From Sphingomonas aracearum (GTDB taxonomy: Bacteria > Pseudomonadota > Alphaproteobacteria > Sphingomonadales > Sphingomonadaceae), in assembly GCF_003345355.1 (NCBI RefSeq), contig NZ_QQNB01000002.1, positions 310,001 through 374,000 on the forward strand: DNA of 64,000 bases, given 5' to 3'. The translations under genes were made by a program, and so were the position numbers. The notes under the pieces were generated by a model that did not search any database, had not been told where the DNA came from, and saw only the letters and a list, made by a program, of their open reading frames with translations. Shown here one piece after another: positions 21,556-31,160 of this stretch. Within the stretch, counting starts at the first letter, position 1. Every line of letters begins with the position of its first letter.

Positions 21556-21673
21556 TTCTCGCAGGTGCGAAGGTATGCTGAGGGCTTTAGGCCTCCCGGT
21601 TACCCGGAGCAAGGCCGCCGGCCGATGAGAATGAATCGCAACAGAGTCCGGGAGCCACGGGCCGCCCGGGAAC

Positions 21674-22486
21674 TCAGCGCAGCGCGCCGGCGACCAGCTT
21701 CAGCAGCTTGCCATGCAGCGCATCGTTGGCGGCCAGGAACTCGTTGCGCTCCATCGGCCGGTCGCCGCCGCGATAGTCCGTCACGAAGCCGCCTGCCTCC
21801 TTCACCAGCAGGGTGCCGGCCGCGACGTCCCAGGGTTGCAGATCGCTCTCCCAGAAGCCGTCGAACCGCCCGCCCGCGACCCAGGCGAGATCGAGCGACG
21901 CCGCACCGAAGCGGCGGATGCCCGCCACTTCGGGCGCGATCGCACCGAAGATACGGCTCCATTGCGCGAAGTTGCCGTGGCCAAGGAACGGAATGCCCGT
22001 GGCGATCAGCGCCTCGGACAGGTCACGCCGCGCGGACACGCGCAGCCGCTCGGACTGGACCCAGGCGCCCCGCCCCTTTTCCGCCCAGAAGCTCTCGTCC
22101 GTCAGCGGCTGGTAGACGAGACCGGTCGTCACTTCGCGCTTGCCGTTGGCCAGCGGCTCTTCCACCGCGATCGAGATCGCGAAGTGCGGAATGCCGTGCA
22201 GGAAATTGCTGGTGCCGTCGAGCGGATCGATCACGAAGCGCGGCTTGGTGGGATCGCCCTCGATCTCGCCGCCTTCCTCCAGCAGGAAGCCCCAGTCCGG
22301 CCGGGCCTTGCGCAGCTCCTCGACCAGTGTCGCCTCCGCCTGCTTGTCCGCCTGGCTGACGAAGTCGGCCGGACCCTTGCGGCTTACCTGCAGCTTCTGC
22401 ACCTCGCCGAAGTCGCGGCGAAGGCGCGGCGCCGTCTTGCGCGCGGCGCGGTCCAGAACGGTGAGGAGGCCGGAAAGTGCTGGCAT
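21674..22486 (-). CDS. Inositol monophosphatase family protein
   Basis: This 270-residue member of the Mg-dependent phosphatase family dephosphorylates myo-inositol phosphates or similar sugar phosphates, or acts like SuhB. The metal motifs are [25 protein letters not shown] (residues of about 80-95) and the C-terminal [18 protein letters not shown] 22486 is preceded by GTGGAG at 8 bases. It lies 97 bases downstream of efp and may share its transcript. Confidence 0.92.
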   Translation of the reverse strand: MPALSGLLTVLDRAARKTAPRLRRDFGEVQKLQVSRKGPADFVSQADKQAEATLVEELRKARPDWGFLLEEGGEIEGDPTKPRFVIDPLDGTSNFLHGIPHFAISIAVEEPLANGKREVTTGLVYQPLTDESFWAEKGRGAWVQSERLRVSARRDLSEALIATGIPFLGHGNFAQWSRIFGAIAPEVAGIRRFGAASLDLAWVAGGRFDGFWESDLQPWDVAAGTLLVKEAGGFVTDYRGGDRPMERNEFLAANDALHGKLLKLVAGALR

Positions 22487-22583
22487 CTCAGTTACTCCAC
22501 GCTCCCGCGCTCGGGAGCGATGCTTCAATCAACAAGCTCGCCGGCCGGTCGGCGAAGGGCGCGGCCAGCTTGCGGCAGCCATC

Positions 22584-23147
22584 TCAGTCCGCGCGACGAA
22601 CGTAGGTCTGTTCGTACACGTCCACGACGATGCGCGTGCCCGATCCGATATGCGGCGGCACCATCACGCGCACGCCATTGTCCAGGATCGCCGGCTTGTA
22701 GCTGGAGGAGGCGGTCTGCCCCTTCACCACCGCGTCGGCCTCGACGATGGTGGCTTCGATCGTGTCCGGCAGCTGCACGCTGATCGGCTCCTCGTCGTAA
22801 AGCTCCATCACCACGTCCATGCCGTCCTGCAGGAACGCAGCGGCATCGCCCAGCAGATCGCGCGGCAGCGTGGTCTGCTCGTACGTGTCCTTGTCCATGA
22901 ACGTCAGCTGCTCGCCATCGGCGAACAGGAACTGGAAGTCCTTGGTATCCAGACGCACGCGCTCCACCGTCTCGGCCGAGCGGAAGCGGACGTTGTTCTT
23001 GCGCCCGTCGCGCAGGTTCTTCAGCTCCACCTGCATGTACGCGCCGCCCTTGCCGGGCTGGGTGTGCTGGATCTTCACGGCGCGCCAGATGCCGCCTTCA
23101 TACTCGATGATGTTGCCGGGACGAATGTCCACGCCGCTGATCTTCAT
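22584..23147 (-). CDS. efp: Elongation factor P
   Basis: This 187-residue translation factor rescues ribosomes stalled at polyproline stretches. The N-terminal KOW-like domain carries the loop tip TQPGKGGAY with Lys33 at the position modified in lysine-type EF-P; an Arg-type rhamnosylation site is absent. Two OB domains follow. The C-terminus ends TYVRRAD. It is downstream of the M23 peptidase by 39 bases. Confidence 0.97.
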   Translation of the reverse strand: MKISGVDIRPGNIIEYEGGIWRAVKIQHTQPGKGGAYMQVELKNLRDGRKNNVRFRSAETVERVRLDTKDFQFLFADGEQLTFMDKDTYEQTTLPRDLLGDAAAFLQDGMDVVMELYDEEPISVQLPDTIEATIVEADAVVKGQTASSSYKPAILDNGVRVMVPPHIGSGTRIVVDVYEQTYVRRAD

Positions 23148-23186
23148 GGGTGCTGAACCTGCTGGAAAGAGCGAGAACGTGGGCCT

Positions 23187-23774
23187 TTAGCGTCGCGGCG
23201 CCCGGCCGACAAGGTAGGGGAAGGGATCGACCTCCTCGCCTTGTGCCCAATGCTGGTCGGGCGCGGTGCGGCTGAGGCCGAAATGAAGGTGGAAGTTGCC
23301 GGCCCCCGCATTGCCGGTGTCGCCGACAAAGCCGAGCGGCGTTCCCACCTGCACCGCCTGCCCCTCCGCAAGGCCGGGCGCGTAGCCGGCCAGGTGCGCA
23401 TAGTAATAGCTCCAGCGGCGGTCCGGCGAGCGGACGTAAACGGTGGTGCCGCCGTCATGGCTCTCAAACAGCTTCTCGACCATCCCGGCCGCGGCGGCCT
23501 CCACCGGCGTGCCGGCAGGGGCCGGGATGTCGAGCCCGTGATGCGCCCGCGCCCCGCCCGCGCGCGCGTCGCCCCAGCTGTCGCGCAGGGCAGACCGCGC
23601 GACGCCGCGCACCGGAACGTGCAGGAGGCCGGGCAACTGCGCCACCGCTGCCGTCGAAGCGGGTACCGGCCGCGGCCGATCCGCGGGCGCATCGGGCAGC
23701 AGCTTGAGCGCCGCGATCCACAGCGCCACCACGGCCGCCAGCACCAAAGCCGCGGCAATGCCCAGCCGCCTCAC
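23187..23774 (-). CDS. M23 family (LytM-type) peptidase
   Basis: This 195-residue protein has an N-terminal membrane anchor (residues 4-24, LGIAAALVLAAVVALWIAAL), so the enzyme domain faces the periplasm. The M23 zinc motifs are HHGLDIPAPAGTPV and HLHFGLS, and the TPLGFVGDTGNAG strand lies between them. It probably cleaves peptidoglycan crosslinks. The GTG start at 23774 overlaps the L,D-transpeptidase stop as GTGA, so the crosslinking and cleaving enzymes are translationally coupled. Confidence 0.92.
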   Translation of the reverse strand: MRRLGIAAALVLAAVVALWIAALKLLPDAPADRPRPVPASTAAVAQLPGLLHVPVRGVARSALRDSWGDARAGGARAHHGLDIPAPAGTPVEAAAAGMVEKLFESHDGGTTVYVRSPDRRWSYYYAHLAGYAPGLAEGQAVQVGTPLGFVGDTGNAGAGNFHLHFGLSRTAPDQHWAQGEEVDPFPYLVGRAPRR

Positions 23775-24760
23775 GCCTGGAACACCACCTTGGTCTTGCC
23801 CGCGGTGACCATCTGCGCCAGCCGCGCCGCATCCCAATTGGCCAGCCGCACGCAGCCATGGCTCTCCGTGCGGCCGATATTCTGCGGCTCGGGCGTGCCA
23901 TGGATGCCATAATGCTCCTTGGACAGGTCGATCCACACGACCCCGACCGGGCCGTTCGGCCCCGGCGGCAGCATCGCCTTCTCGTCGCCCTTGCTGGCAT
24001 CCCAGAACAGCGCGGGGTTGAAGTGGAACTTGGGATTGGTGTCCACCACCGGGATCGACCAGGTGCCCAGCGGCAGCGGATCGTGGCCGGAGCCCGTCGT
24101 GACCATGAACTGCGCGACCAGCTTGCCCGCCGCGTCATAGGCGCGCAGCACCTTCTCCGACTTGTCCACCACGATCCTGGCGGCCTGGGGCTGCTGCGCG
24201 GACACGTTCAGCATGTTCAGCGTCTGCCGCCATTCCGGCTTCAGCTTGGGATCATAGTCGCGCGAAAAGGGCAGCGCGTTGGGGAACACCACCTTCGTGC
24301 CGGGGGCGAGCCGCGTGTCCGGCCCGTTCAGCGCCATCAGCACGGCAGGGGTGGTGTGGAACATCTCCGCCAGCTTCTCCATGAGAGAGCGGTAAGCGAG
24401 CGCGGGCAGCTTGGCCTGATCGTTCTCGTTCTTCGGAATGGGATTGATATACGGCCCGGCAAGCGCTTCCCGCGTCAAGGTCAGCGTGCGCGTCGGCGCC
24501 CAGGCCTTGTAGCGGTTCAGCGCCTGCACCGTGGCCGGATCGGTCTTGCCGGTGACCGGCAGCCCGCGGCTCATCTGGAAGCCTTTCAGCGCCGCCGTCA
24601 GGGAGATGCCCGGCCGCCCGTCCAGCACCCCCGGGGAGAAGCCTAAATGGTCGAGGATCACCTGCACCTGCAACAGGTTGCGGTCGATCGCAGGCGCGGG
24701 CGCCGCAATCGTCGCCGGTGCCGCCAGCAGCCCCATGGCTGCGATCCATCCTGCCTTCAT
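23771..24760 (-). CDS. L,D-transpeptidase (YkuD) with peptidoglycan-binding domain
   Basis: This 329-residue exported protein has a signal peptide (residues of about 1-20, ending TIAAPA), a peptidoglycan-binding helical domain (QVILDHLGFSPGVLDGRPG to TVQALNRYKAW), a linker, and a C-terminal YkuD catalytic domain with YGIHGT and SHGCVRL, the catalytic Cys. It forms 3-3 peptide crosslinks or attaches proteins to peptidoglycan. ATG 24760 is chosen because GGAGAG is just upstream; an in-frame GTG at 24772 would precede that site. Confidence 0.92.
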   Translation of the reverse strand: MKAGWIAAMGLLAAPATIAAPAPAIDRNLLQVQVILDHLGFSPGVLDGRPGISLTAALKGFQMSRGLPVTGKTDPATVQALNRYKAWAPTRTLTLTREALAGPYINPIPKNENDQAKLPALAYRSLMEKLAEMFHTTPAVLMALNGPDTRLAPGTKVVFPNALPFSRDYDPKLKPEWRQTLNMLNVSAQQPQAARIVVDKSEKVLRAYDAAGKLVAQFMVTTGSGHDPLPLGTWSIPVVDTNPKFHFNPALFWDASKGDEKAMLPPGPNGPVGVVWIDLSKEHYGIHGTPEPQNIGRTESHGCVRLANWDAARLAQMVTAGKTKVVFQA

Positions 24761-24802
24761 TACACTCTCCACTCGATCCGCATCGAAGGCGAAACGGCTG
24801 GA

Positions 24803-25012
24803 TCAGCCCGTTGTTTCCTCGCCGGAACGGTTCGGCAGCGTGTGGAGGGCCGGAACGCCCTCAGGCAGCACGATCCAGGGGTGCTCGGAGCGAACGAAAT
24901 AATGCACGCGGGGCACCAGCCTTTCCGCCCGGTCCAGCGTGCCCGCACGCAAGAACCGCACGCCCTCGCCCGTCGTGCGATGATCCGCCGGCAGTCCCCG
25001 CAGGGATGGCAT
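24803..25012 (-). pseudogene. Remnant of a GFA-family (glutathione-dependent formaldehyde-activating-like) protein
   Basis: A 69-codon frame matches only the C-terminal third of the GFA/CENP-V-like family: GVRFLRAGTLDRAERLVPRVHYFVRS, split with EHPWIVLPEGVPAL. The N-terminal zinc-binding CxxC and CC motifs are missing, and the upstream DNA is the end of thiE, leaving no room for them. No Shine-Dalgarno sequence is visible. I read it as a decayed gene left between thiE and the L,D-transpeptidase; a functional short protein is possible but less likely. Confidence 0.55.
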
Positions 25013-25065
25013 TCTACGACATTCGGCCGCCATGTGACCGGTAGCGGACGCGCCGCCTTCGCGGA

Positions 25066-25746
25066 TCAGCCCAGCAGTTCGGCAAAGGCGCGCACGGCGC
25101 TTGCTTCGTCGCCGCTCCACACCGCGCCCGACACCGCGAGGAAATCCGCACCGGCGGCGACCAAAGGGGCGGCGTTGGCCGGCGTGATGCCGCCAATCGC
25201 CACGCAGGGCACCTCGAACAGGGTGGTCCACCAGCTCAGGATCACCGGCTCGGGCCGATGTCGCACTTCCTTGGTGGTCGTCGGATAGAAGGAACCGAAC
25301 GCGACATAATCCGCGCCCGCCTCGCCCGCTTCCATCGCGAGGTGGCGGCTGTCGTGGCAGGTCACGCCGATCTGCGCATCCGGACCCAGCGCCGCGCGCG
25401 CTTCGCGGGGATCGCCGTCGTCCTGCCCCAGATGCACCCCGTCCGCCCCGAGCCGCTTGGCAAGGCCGATCGAGTCGTTGACCAGAAACGCCACGTCGCG
25501 ATCGCTGCAGATGCGCTGCAAGGGTTCGGCCAGCGCCGCCGCCCGGTGCTGGTCCACGTCCTTCACCCGGAACTGGAACGCCGCCACGGGTCCCGCATCC
25601 AGCGCGCGGGCAAGGCGGTCCGGGAAGCCCCCGCCGACGTCCAGCGGCGAGATGAGGTAGAGCTGGCACGGCGGCCGCCGGTCGTCGCGCACGAACCGCG
25701 TCGCGAAACCGGGGTCGAGCGGGCCGAGCGGGTCTTCGATATCCAT
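25066..25746 (-). CDS. thiE: Thiamine-phosphate synthase
   Basis: This 226-residue TIM-barrel enzyme joins hydroxymethylpyrimidine diphosphate to thiazole phosphate. Motifs are [33 protein letters not shown] (residues of about 85-110, diphosphate/Mg site) and [14 protein letters not shown], then IGGITPANA near the end. A 30-residue N-terminal extension precedes the barrel. ATG 25746 is used. The other thiamine genes are not nearby, and no TPP riboswitch was recognised upstream. Confidence 0.9.
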   Translation of the reverse strand: MDIEDPLGPLDPGFATRFVRDDRRPPCQLYLISPLDVGGGFPDRLARALDAGPVAAFQFRVKDVDQHRAAALAEPLQRICSDRDVAFLVNDSIGLAKRLGADGVHLGQDDGDPREARAALGPDAQIGVTCHDSRHLAMEAGEAGADYVAFGSFYPTTTKEVRHRPEPVILSWWTTLFEVPCVAIGGITPANAAPLVAAGADFLAVSGAVWSGDEASAVRAFAELLG

Positions 25747-25829
25747 GACCCCGCAGGTAGCGCTCCGGCCGGGGGCGGTCGAGAGGTTCTCGCGTACGGC
25801 CAACGTCGGTGCGGTGGGCCGTTGCCGAC

Positions 25830-26198
25830 CTAGCGAACGCCCGCGACCGGCCGTGTCTCCGCCAGGGGCTCGAAGCTGGCGATCAGCGGCCGCCCGCGGA
25901 CGATGGCATCGCGTACGGCCGGCAGCTGGAGCGAGGCGGCGTGCGCCTCGCGCGTCCGCCAGATTTCGGTAACGAGGATCGCATCGGGGTCGGCGAGATC
26001 CTCCGCGACCACATAGGACAGGCAGCCCGGCATCGCGCCCGTACCCTCGGCCAGGATCGCGATCAGCGCCGCGCGCCGGCCCGGCAGCGCGCGGATGCGC
26101 CCCACCATGCCGTACAGCGGCTCCGCCGCCGCCGCGGGGCCGGTCACCGTCAGCGCCGCCGCTCCCGCGACAACGGCCCGCCGGGTGACCGGCGCCAC
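25830..26198 (-). CDS. Exported ABM-domain (quinol monooxygenase-like) protein
   Basis: This 122-residue protein has a twin-arginine signal ([17 protein letters not shown]) and then a ferredoxin-like ABM domain with [19 protein letters not shown], the usual core strand of YgiN-type monooxygenases. The substrate is unknown. The ATG follows the aldolase stop after 2 bases, so it is coexpressed with aldolase although no metabolic link is obvious. Confidence 0.82.
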   Translation of the reverse strand: MAPVTRRAVVAGAAALTVTGPAAAAEPLYGMVGRIRALPGRRAALIAILAEGTGAMPGCLSYVVAEDLADPDAILVTEIWRTREAHAASLQLPAVRDAIVRGRPLIASFEPLAETRPVAGVR

Positions 26199-26200
26199 GC

Positions 26201-27109
26201 TTACTGCTCGCCCTTGTAGATCGAAACGAGCTTGTCGAGCATCGCCAGCGCTTCGCCGCGCTCGCGCTGGAAGGTGTTGCGGCCGATGATCGAGCCATTG
26301 CCGCCGCCGTCGCGAACGTCGATCGCGTCCTGGTACACCGCGTCCGCGCCCTTCGCCGCGCCGCCCGAGAACACCACGATGCGGCGGCCGTTGAAGCAGC
26401 TCTGCACCACGTGGCGCACGCGGTCGGACTGGCTGGACCAGTCATGGCCCTCATAGGCCTTCTGCGCTTCGGCCTGCTCGATATGGTCGGTGGGCAGCTT
26501 CACCTTGATGATGTGCGCGCCCAGCAGCGCCGCCATGTGCGCGGCATAGGCGCCCACGTCGAGCGCCAGCTCGCCATCCTTGGTCAGCTTGCCGCCGCGC
26601 GGGTAGGACCAGATCACGGTGGCGATGCCGACGGCCTTCGCCTCGGCCGACATCTCGCGAATCTCGTTCATCGCATCGAAGATGCCGTCCGAGCCCGGAT
26701 AGATGGTGAAGCCGATCGCCGAGCAGCCGAGCCGCAGCGCGTCGTCCACCGTGCCGGTGATCGCCTGGGAAATGCTGGTCGCCCAGCTGTTCGACGAATT
26801 GACCTTGAGGATGGTCGGGATCTGGCCCGCAAAGGTGTCGGCACCCGCCTCGATCATGCCGAGCGGCGCGGCATAGGCGGAAAGGCCGGCGTCGATCGCC
26901 AGCTGGTAATGATAGTGCGGGTCATAGGCCGCAGGGTTCACCGCGAAGCTGCGCGCCGGGCCGTGTTCGAAGCCCTGGTCCACCGGCAGGATGATGAGCT
27001 TGCCCGTGCCGCCCAGCTTGCCCTGCATCAGGATGCGGGCGAGGTTCGCCTTCACGCCGGGGTTGTCGGACTCGTAGTTCGCGAGAATGGCCTTCACGAT
27101 CGGCGTCAT
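26201..27109 (-). CDS. Fructose-bisphosphate aldolase, class I (FbaB/DhnA type)
   Basis: This 302-residue Schiff-base aldolase splits fructose 1,6-bisphosphate in glycolysis and gluconeogenesis. Landmarks are [16 protein letters not shown] near residue 40, [18 protein letters not shown] and the lysine region [13 protein letters not shown], then FSGGAAKG at the phosphate site. It belongs to the archaeal/DhnA-like class I group, not to the zinc class II enzymes. ATG 27109 is preceded by AGGGGGA; a longer in-frame extension lacks support. It is separated from pgk by the oppositely oriented TlpA gene. Confidence 0.93.
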   Translation of the reverse strand: MTPIVKAILANYESDNPGVKANLARILMQGKLGGTGKLIILPVDQGFEHGPARSFAVNPAAYDPHYHYQLAIDAGLSAYAAPLGMIEAGADTFAGQIPTILKVNSSNSWATSISQAITGTVDDALRLGCSAIGFTIYPGSDGIFDAMNEIREMSAEAKAVGIATVIWSYPRGGKLTKDGELALDVGAYAAHMAALLGAHIIKVKLPTDHIEQAEAQKAYEGHDWSSQSDRVRHVVQSCFNGRRIVVFSGGAAKGADAVYQDAIDVRDGGGNGSIIGRNTFQRERGEALAMLDKLVSIYKGEQ

Positions 27110-27249
27110 CTGATCCCCCTTGCGGCAGCTATGTTGTGGCAGGCTGATAGCCAGCCCCGCCGTTCGCCGCAACGCCCGTCACCACAATCGTGCCGCAATG
27201 CAGCAGGCCGCTTGCGCCCGCTTCGTCGCCGCGCGAAGATCGCGGCGTG

Positions 27250-27702
27250 ATGAGGTGGACCGCCCTGCTCCTCGCGCTTGCCGCTCCGGCGCTGGGCGCG
27301 CCTGTCGCCCCGCCGCTCCGCCTGACGCTGTCCGACGGCACCCGGCTGTCGCTTGCCGATCTGCGCGGCCAGGTGGTGGTGCTGAACTTCTGGGCAACCT
27401 GGTGCGGGCCGTGCAAGCGGGAAGTGCCGCTGCTCAACGCCGCGTACGCAGCCCATCGTGCGCAGGGCCTGCGCGTGATCGGCATCGCGCTCGACCCCGC
27501 GCGCACCGGTCGCGGCCGGTGGATCTCGCCCTGGATCCGCTACCCGCAGGCGCGCGAGCTGCAGGGCGCCTATCCGCTGCGGGGCGGCGTTCCGACCAGC
27601 TACGTTCTCGCGCGCAACGGCAGGATCGCGCACGTGCAGGGCGGCGCCTTCACGCGGGACGAGCTGGAGCGGGTGGTGCGCCCGCTCCTTGTCGCTCATT
27701 AA
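27250..27702 (+). CDS. TlpA-like thioredoxin-fold protein
   Basis: This 150-residue exported protein has a signal peptide of about 17 residues ([12 protein letters not shown]) and a thioredoxin domain with WATWCGPCK (Cys52 and Cys55) and the cis-proline region GGVPTSY. This is the periplasmic thiol-disulfide reductase layout of TlpA/ResA. It is divergent from aldolase and ends in a 4-base tail-to-tail overlap with pgk. ATG 27250 is the start immediately before the signal peptide; its ribosome binding site is weak. Confidence 0.9.
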   Translation: MRWTALLLALAAPALGAPVAPPLRLTLSDGTRLSLADLRGQVVVLNFWATWCGPCKREVPLLNAAYAAHRAQGLRVIGIALDPARTGRGRWISPWIRYPQARELQGAYPLRGGVPTSYVLARNGRIAHVQGGAFTRDELERVVRPLLVAH

Positions 27703-28886
27703 GCGGTCAGCGCCCTGACCCCGGGGAGTTCCCGCCCTTCCATCCACTCCAGAAAGGCGCCGCCGGCGGTGGAGATGAAGGTGAAATCGCCCGACACGCC
27801 GGCCTGATTGAGCGCCGCCACCGTGTCGCCGCCGCCGGCCACGGAGACGAGGCTGCCGTCGCGGGTCAGCGCCGCGGCGGTCTTGGCGAGAGCCACCGTG
27901 GCCACGTCGAACGGCGGCGTCTCGAAGGCACCGAGCGGACCGTTCCACAGCAGCGTGCGACAATTCTTCAGCACATCGCCCAGCGCTTCCACCGCCGCCG
28001 GGCCGATGTCGAGGATCATCTCGTCGGCCTGCACTTCGTGCACGTTCACGGTGCGCGTCGGCGGGTTGGGCCGGAACTCCGTGGCCACCACCACGTCATA
28101 GGGAAGGTGGATCGTGCAGTTCGCCCGCTCGGCCGCCTCGAAGATCTCGTTGGCGGTGCCGGTCAGGTCATGCTCGCACAGCGACTTGCCGACATTCACC
28201 CCGCGCGCGGCGAGGAAGGTGTTGGCCATGCCGCCGCCGATGATGAGGTGATCGACCTGCGCGACGAGGTGTTTCAGCACGTCGAGCTTGGTGGAGACCT
28301 TCGCGCCGCCGACCACGGCGGCCACGGGATGTTCCGGCGAGCCGAGCGCCTTGTCCAACGCGTCCAGCTCCGCCTCCATCTGGCGCCCGGCAAAGGCCGG
28401 CAGCTTGTGCGCGAGTCCCTCGGTCGAGGCATGCGCACGGTGCGCCGCGGAGAACGCATCGTTGACGTAGAAGTCGCCCAGCCTGGCAAAGCGATCAACC
28501 ACTTGCGGGTCGTTCTTCTCCTCGCCGCCGAAGAAGCGCGTGTTCTCCAGCACGGCGATGTCGCCCGCCTTCAACGTCGCCACGGCGGCTTCGTCGCCCT
28601 CCCAGTCGACATAGCGGACCGGGCGGCCGAGCACGTTTTCGTAGGGGCGCACGATCTGCGCCAGGGAGAATTCCGGCGAAGGCGCCTTGGGGCGTCCGAA
28701 ATGCGCGAGGATCAGCACGATCGCACCGCGATCCGCCAGTTCGGTGACGGTGGGGATCGTCGCGCGCAGCCGGGTGTCGTCGGTCACCGCGCCATCCGCC
28801 ATCGGCACGTTCAGATCCTCGCGGACCAGCACGCGCTTGCCCGAAACCTCGCCGATATCGTCCAGCGTCCTGAAGCTGCGTGCCAC
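27699..28886 (-). CDS. pgk: Phosphoglycerate kinase
   Basis: This 395-residue two-domain glycolytic kinase makes ATP from 1,3-bisphosphoglycerate. Seen are [12 protein letters not shown], the substrate region [21 protein letters not shown] and the nucleotide loop [12 protein letters not shown] near the end. The start is GTG 28886 with AAGGGAGA at a good distance. It is 17 bases downstream of the MOSC gene in the gap-MOSC-pgk operon. Confidence 0.97.
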   Translation of the reverse strand: MARSFRTLDDIGEVSGKRVLVREDLNVPMADGAVTDDTRLRATIPTVTELADRGAIVLILAHFGRPKAPSPEFSLAQIVRPYENVLGRPVRYVDWEGDEAAVATLKAGDIAVLENTRFFGGEEKNDPQVVDRFARLGDFYVNDAFSAAHRAHASTEGLAHKLPAFAGRQMEAELDALDKALGSPEHPVAAVVGGAKVSTKLDVLKHLVAQVDHLIIGGGMANTFLAARGVNVGKSLCEHDLTGTANEIFEAAERANCTIHLPYDVVVATEFRPNPPTRTVNVHEVQADEMILDIGPAAVEALGDVLKNCRTLLWNGPLGAFETPPFDVATVALAKTAAALTRDGSLVSVAGGGDTVAALNQAGVSGDFTFISTAGGAFLEWMEGRELPGVRALTA

Positions 28887-28903
28887 CTGTCCGTCTCCCT
28901 TCG

Positions 28904-29371
28904 TCAGTTCAGTTCCACCGTGATCGGGTCACCCAGTCGAAGGATGCCGCCGGCCACGACCCGCGAGCAGACGCCGCCCCGCCAATCGGGCGTCAGCGCC
29001 GCCATCAGCCCGGGCAGCACCGTTTCCATCCGGCTGCACGGGTCGCATTCGACCGTCACCCGCAGCACCACGTCCGCCCCGATGCGGAGCAGGGCGCCGG
29101 GCACCTGCGGCAGATCGAGCCCGTCCACCAGCAGGTTCACGCGCCGCTCCTGCCAGGGCGCGACCGCGCCCAGTTCGGCCAGGGCGGACTGCCAGTCGCC
29201 ACGCTCCATCAGCGTGACCTGCCGCCGCCCCCTGCCGCCCGGCTTCACCGCGCCGCGGAAGTCGCCATGGAGGCCGCCCTCGACCGTCACCGCGACCTCA
29301 TCGAGCACTTCCATCGCGGCCTTCGGGAAGGCGTGCCGGGCGATGCCGGCCAGCACGCCCCCGTTCAGCAC
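28904..29371 (-). CDS. MOSC-domain protein
   Basis: This 155-residue protein is a MOSC beta-barrel domain (as in the molybdenum cofactor sulfurase C-terminus). It shows [46 protein letters not shown], the conserved Cys in VECDPCSRM and [14 protein letters not shown] proteins bind molybdenum cofactor or transfer sulfur, or detoxify hydroxylated compounds such as YiiM. The start is GTG 29371, 10 bases after the gap stop. It lies between two glycolytic genes. Confidence 0.87.
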   Translation of the reverse strand: MLNGGVLAGIARHAFPKAAMEVLDEVAVTVEGGLHGDFRGAVKPGGRGRRQVTLMERGDWQSALAELGAVAPWQERRVNLLVDGLDLPQVPGALLRIGADVVLRVTVECDPCSRMETVLPGLMAALTPDWRGGVCSRVVAGGILRLGDPITVELN

Positions 29372-29381
29372 CGCAAGGTCA

Positions 29382-30389
29382 TCAGATCAGCTTCGCCATC
29401 GCGGCGGCGGTGTCCACCATCCGGTTGGAGAAGCCCCATTCGTTGTCGTACCAGCTGACCACGCGCACCAGCTTGCCGTCGATCACCGCCGTTTCCAGGC
29501 TGTCCACGGTGGAGGAGAACGGCGTGTGCACGATGTCCACCGAGACGAGCGGCTCGTCCGAGAAGTGCAGCACGCCCTGCATCGCGCCTTCCGCCGCATC
29601 CTTCAGGAGCTGGTTCACTTCTTCCTTGGTGGTGTCGCGCTTCGGCGTGAAGGTCAGGTCGACCAGGCTGCCGTCCGGCACCGGCACGCGAACGGCCGAC
29701 CCGTCCAGCCGCCCCTTCAGCTCCGGCAGCACCTCGCCCACAGCGCGCGCCGCGCCGGTGGTGGTCGGGATCATGCTCATCGCCGCAGCGCGGGCGCGAC
29801 GCAGGTCCGGGTGGATCTGGTCAAGGATCTTCTGGTCGTTGGTATAGGCGTGAATGGTGGTCATCAGGCCGCGCTCGATGCCGATCGCGTCGTTCAGCAC
29901 CTTGGCGACCGGGGCCAGGCAGTTGGTGGTGCAGCTGGCATTGGACACGATCGTGTGCTCGGCCGACAGCTTGTCGTCGTTGACGCCGAACACCACCGTC
30001 AGGTCCACGTTCTTGCCCGGCGCGGAGATCAGCACCTTCCTGGCGCCCGCATCGAGATGCTTCTGGCAGCTCGCCCGGTCGGTGAAGAAACCGGTGCACT
30101 CCAGCACCAGGTCCACCTCATTCGCCTTGTGCGGCAGGTTGGCCGGGTCCCGCTCGGCCGTGACGTGGATACGCTTGCCGTCGATCACCAGGTCGTTGCC
30201 CTCGGCCGCAACGGTGCCCGGATACTTGCCGTGCACCGAATCGCGGCTGAACAGCCAGGCGTTCGACTTGGCGTCCGCCAGGTCGTTGATCGTCACCAGC
30301 TCCAGCCCGCAGTCCGGACGCTCCAGGATGGCGCGCGCGACAAGGCGGCCGATGCGCCCGAAACCGTTGATCGCAACCTTCACAGCCAT
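29382..30389 (-). CDS. gap: Glyceraldehyde-3-phosphate dehydrogenase, type I
   Basis: This 335-residue enzyme oxidises glyceraldehyde-3-phosphate with NAD and phosphate. The N-terminal NAD loop is [15 protein letters not shown], and the catalytic motif [13 protein letters not shown] contains the active Cys near residue 154. It ends [25 protein letters not shown] lies 9 bases before ATG 30389. It heads the gap-MOSC-pgk operon and is divergent from the ZauP-like/zapA unit, with about 250 bases between them. Confidence 0.97.
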   Translation of the reverse strand: MAVKVAINGFGRIGRLVARAILERPDCGLELVTINDLADAKSNAWLFSRDSVHGKYPGTVAAEGNDLVIDGKRIHVTAERDPANLPHKANEVDLVLECTGFFTDRASCQKHLDAGARKVLISAPGKNVDLTVVFGVNDDKLSAEHTIVSNASCTTNCLAPVAKVLNDAIGIERGLMTTIHAYTNDQKILDQIHPDLRRARAAAMSMIPTTTGAARAVGEVLPELKGRLDGSAVRVPVPDGSLVDLTFTPKRDTTKEEVNQLLKDAAEGAMQGVLHFSDEPLVSVDIVHTPFSSTVDSLETAVIDGKLVRVVSWYDNEWGFSNRMVDTAAAMAKLI

Positions 30390-30605
30390 GACGATGATTC
30401 TCCTCTATGCCCTTGTTATTGCCCGCCCCTCGCCCGAGTACCGAGCGCAGGGCCGCATGAAGCGGGCGAGGCGTTCGGCGGCGGGCATCCGAGTTCCTGG
30501 CAGCGGCCCGGCCCCCGCGTGACCCGCGGACAACAGGGCGATCGATACAATGCCCGCGGCTTTTGCGGCTGCGAAGATGATCCGTCAACCGCGGGTGAAA
30601 CACGC

Positions 30606-30633
30606 TTGTCGCGCCGGCCAGCCATGCTATCGG
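30606..30633 (+). promoter_or_regulatory. Promoter of the ZauP-like/zapA/6S unit
   Basis: TTGTCG (30606-30611), a 16-base spacer and TATCGG (30628-30633) precede ATG 30640 by six bases. The expected start point falls at the start codon, so the first gene would be translated from a leaderless message. Confidence 0.5.
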
Positions 30634-30639
30634 CAAGGT

Positions 30640-30822
30640 ATGGCAGACGAGCCCCTCTCCGCCGCCGATCGCATCGAACAGGCGCTCGCCCGGATCGAGG
30701 CGGCCGCACGGGCCAGGGCCGCGGACAGCGCCGCCCTTGCCGCCCGCCACTCGGCATTGCGGCAGCGCATGGCGGAGGCGGTGGCCGCGCTGGACGACGT
30801 GCTGGCGCGAGGCAATGGCTGA
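30640..30822 (+). CDS. Small coiled-coil protein upstream of zapA (ZauP-like)
   Basis: This 60-residue, almost wholly helical protein is rich in Ala, Arg and Glu, with heptad spacing from residue 8 to 55 (RIEQALARIEAAARARAADS). It is directly upstream of zapA with a one-base overlap (TGATG). Caulobacter has a comparable conserved coiled-coil protein, ZauP, encoded just upstream of ZapA, that helps ZapA act on FtsZ. The role is inferred from size, composition and position only. Confidence 0.7.
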   Translation: MADEPLSAADRIEQALARIEAAARARAADSAALAARHSALRQRMAEAVAALDDVLARGNG

Positions 30823-31157
30823 TGGCCGACGTGACGCTCACCATCGGCGGACGGCCGCGCACCGTCGCCTGTCGCGACGGCGAGGAAGCCCATCTTCAGC
30901 ATCTCGGCGCCATGGTGGATCGCTACTGGTCCACCGCCCAGCGCGCCTCGGGCGGGCTGAACAACGAACGTACCTTTCTGCTGCTGGCCTTGCTGCTCGC
31001 CGACTCGCTCGACGATGCGCAGCGCAACCCGCCGATGGGCGGGCTCAGCGAAGCGGGGCTGCTGCGCCTGGCCGAGCGGCTGGAGGATCTCGCATCCACC
31101 CTTGAGCGGTCGGGCCCTGAACAGTCGGGACTTGAGCAATCGGGACCCAGCGCCTAG
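30822..31157 (+). CDS. zapA: Cell division protein ZapA
   Basis: This 111-residue protein crosslinks FtsZ filaments. It shows the ZapA pattern of an N-terminal strand (VTLTIGGRPRTVAC), EEAHLQHLGAMVD, and a long helix LALLLADSLDDAQ. The last 20 residues contain three 5-residue repeats (ERSGP, EQSGL, EQSGP) that extend beyond the family core. ATG 30822 overlaps the preceding TGA by one base. The stop is only 3 bases before the 6S RNA. Confidence 0.88.
   Translation: MADVTLTIGGRPRTVACRDGEEAHLQHLGAMVDRYWSTAQRASGGLNNERTFLLLALLLADSLDDAQRNPPMGGLSEAGLLRLAERLEDLASTLERSGPEQSGLEQSGPSA
31104..31148 (+). repeat. Three 15-base tandem repeats in the zapA 3' end
   Basis: Units at 31104-31118, 31119-31133 and 31134-31148 share the core CAGTCGGGAC/CAATCGGGAC and encode ERSGP, EQSGL and EQSGP. 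They form the disordered tail of ZapA and could vary in number between strains. Confidence 0.65.
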
Positions 31158-31160
31158 ATT

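Noticed and set aside
25746..25780. Leaderless promoter before thiE (TACCTG 7 bases before the ATG).
   Set aside because: The -35 (TCGACC) and -10 are weak and the GC-rich context makes chance matches likely.
25747..25829. Thiamine pyrophosphate riboswitch upstream of thiE.
   Set aside because: The conserved CTGAGA and ACCTGA elements are not present in the 83-base gap.
27120..31157. A plus-strand frame open for about 4 kb, opposite gap, MOSC and pgk.
   Set aside because: It is a shadow caused by high GC at third codon positions. Its composition is repetitive Arg/His/Gly and only its last part (zapA, from 30822) is a real gene.
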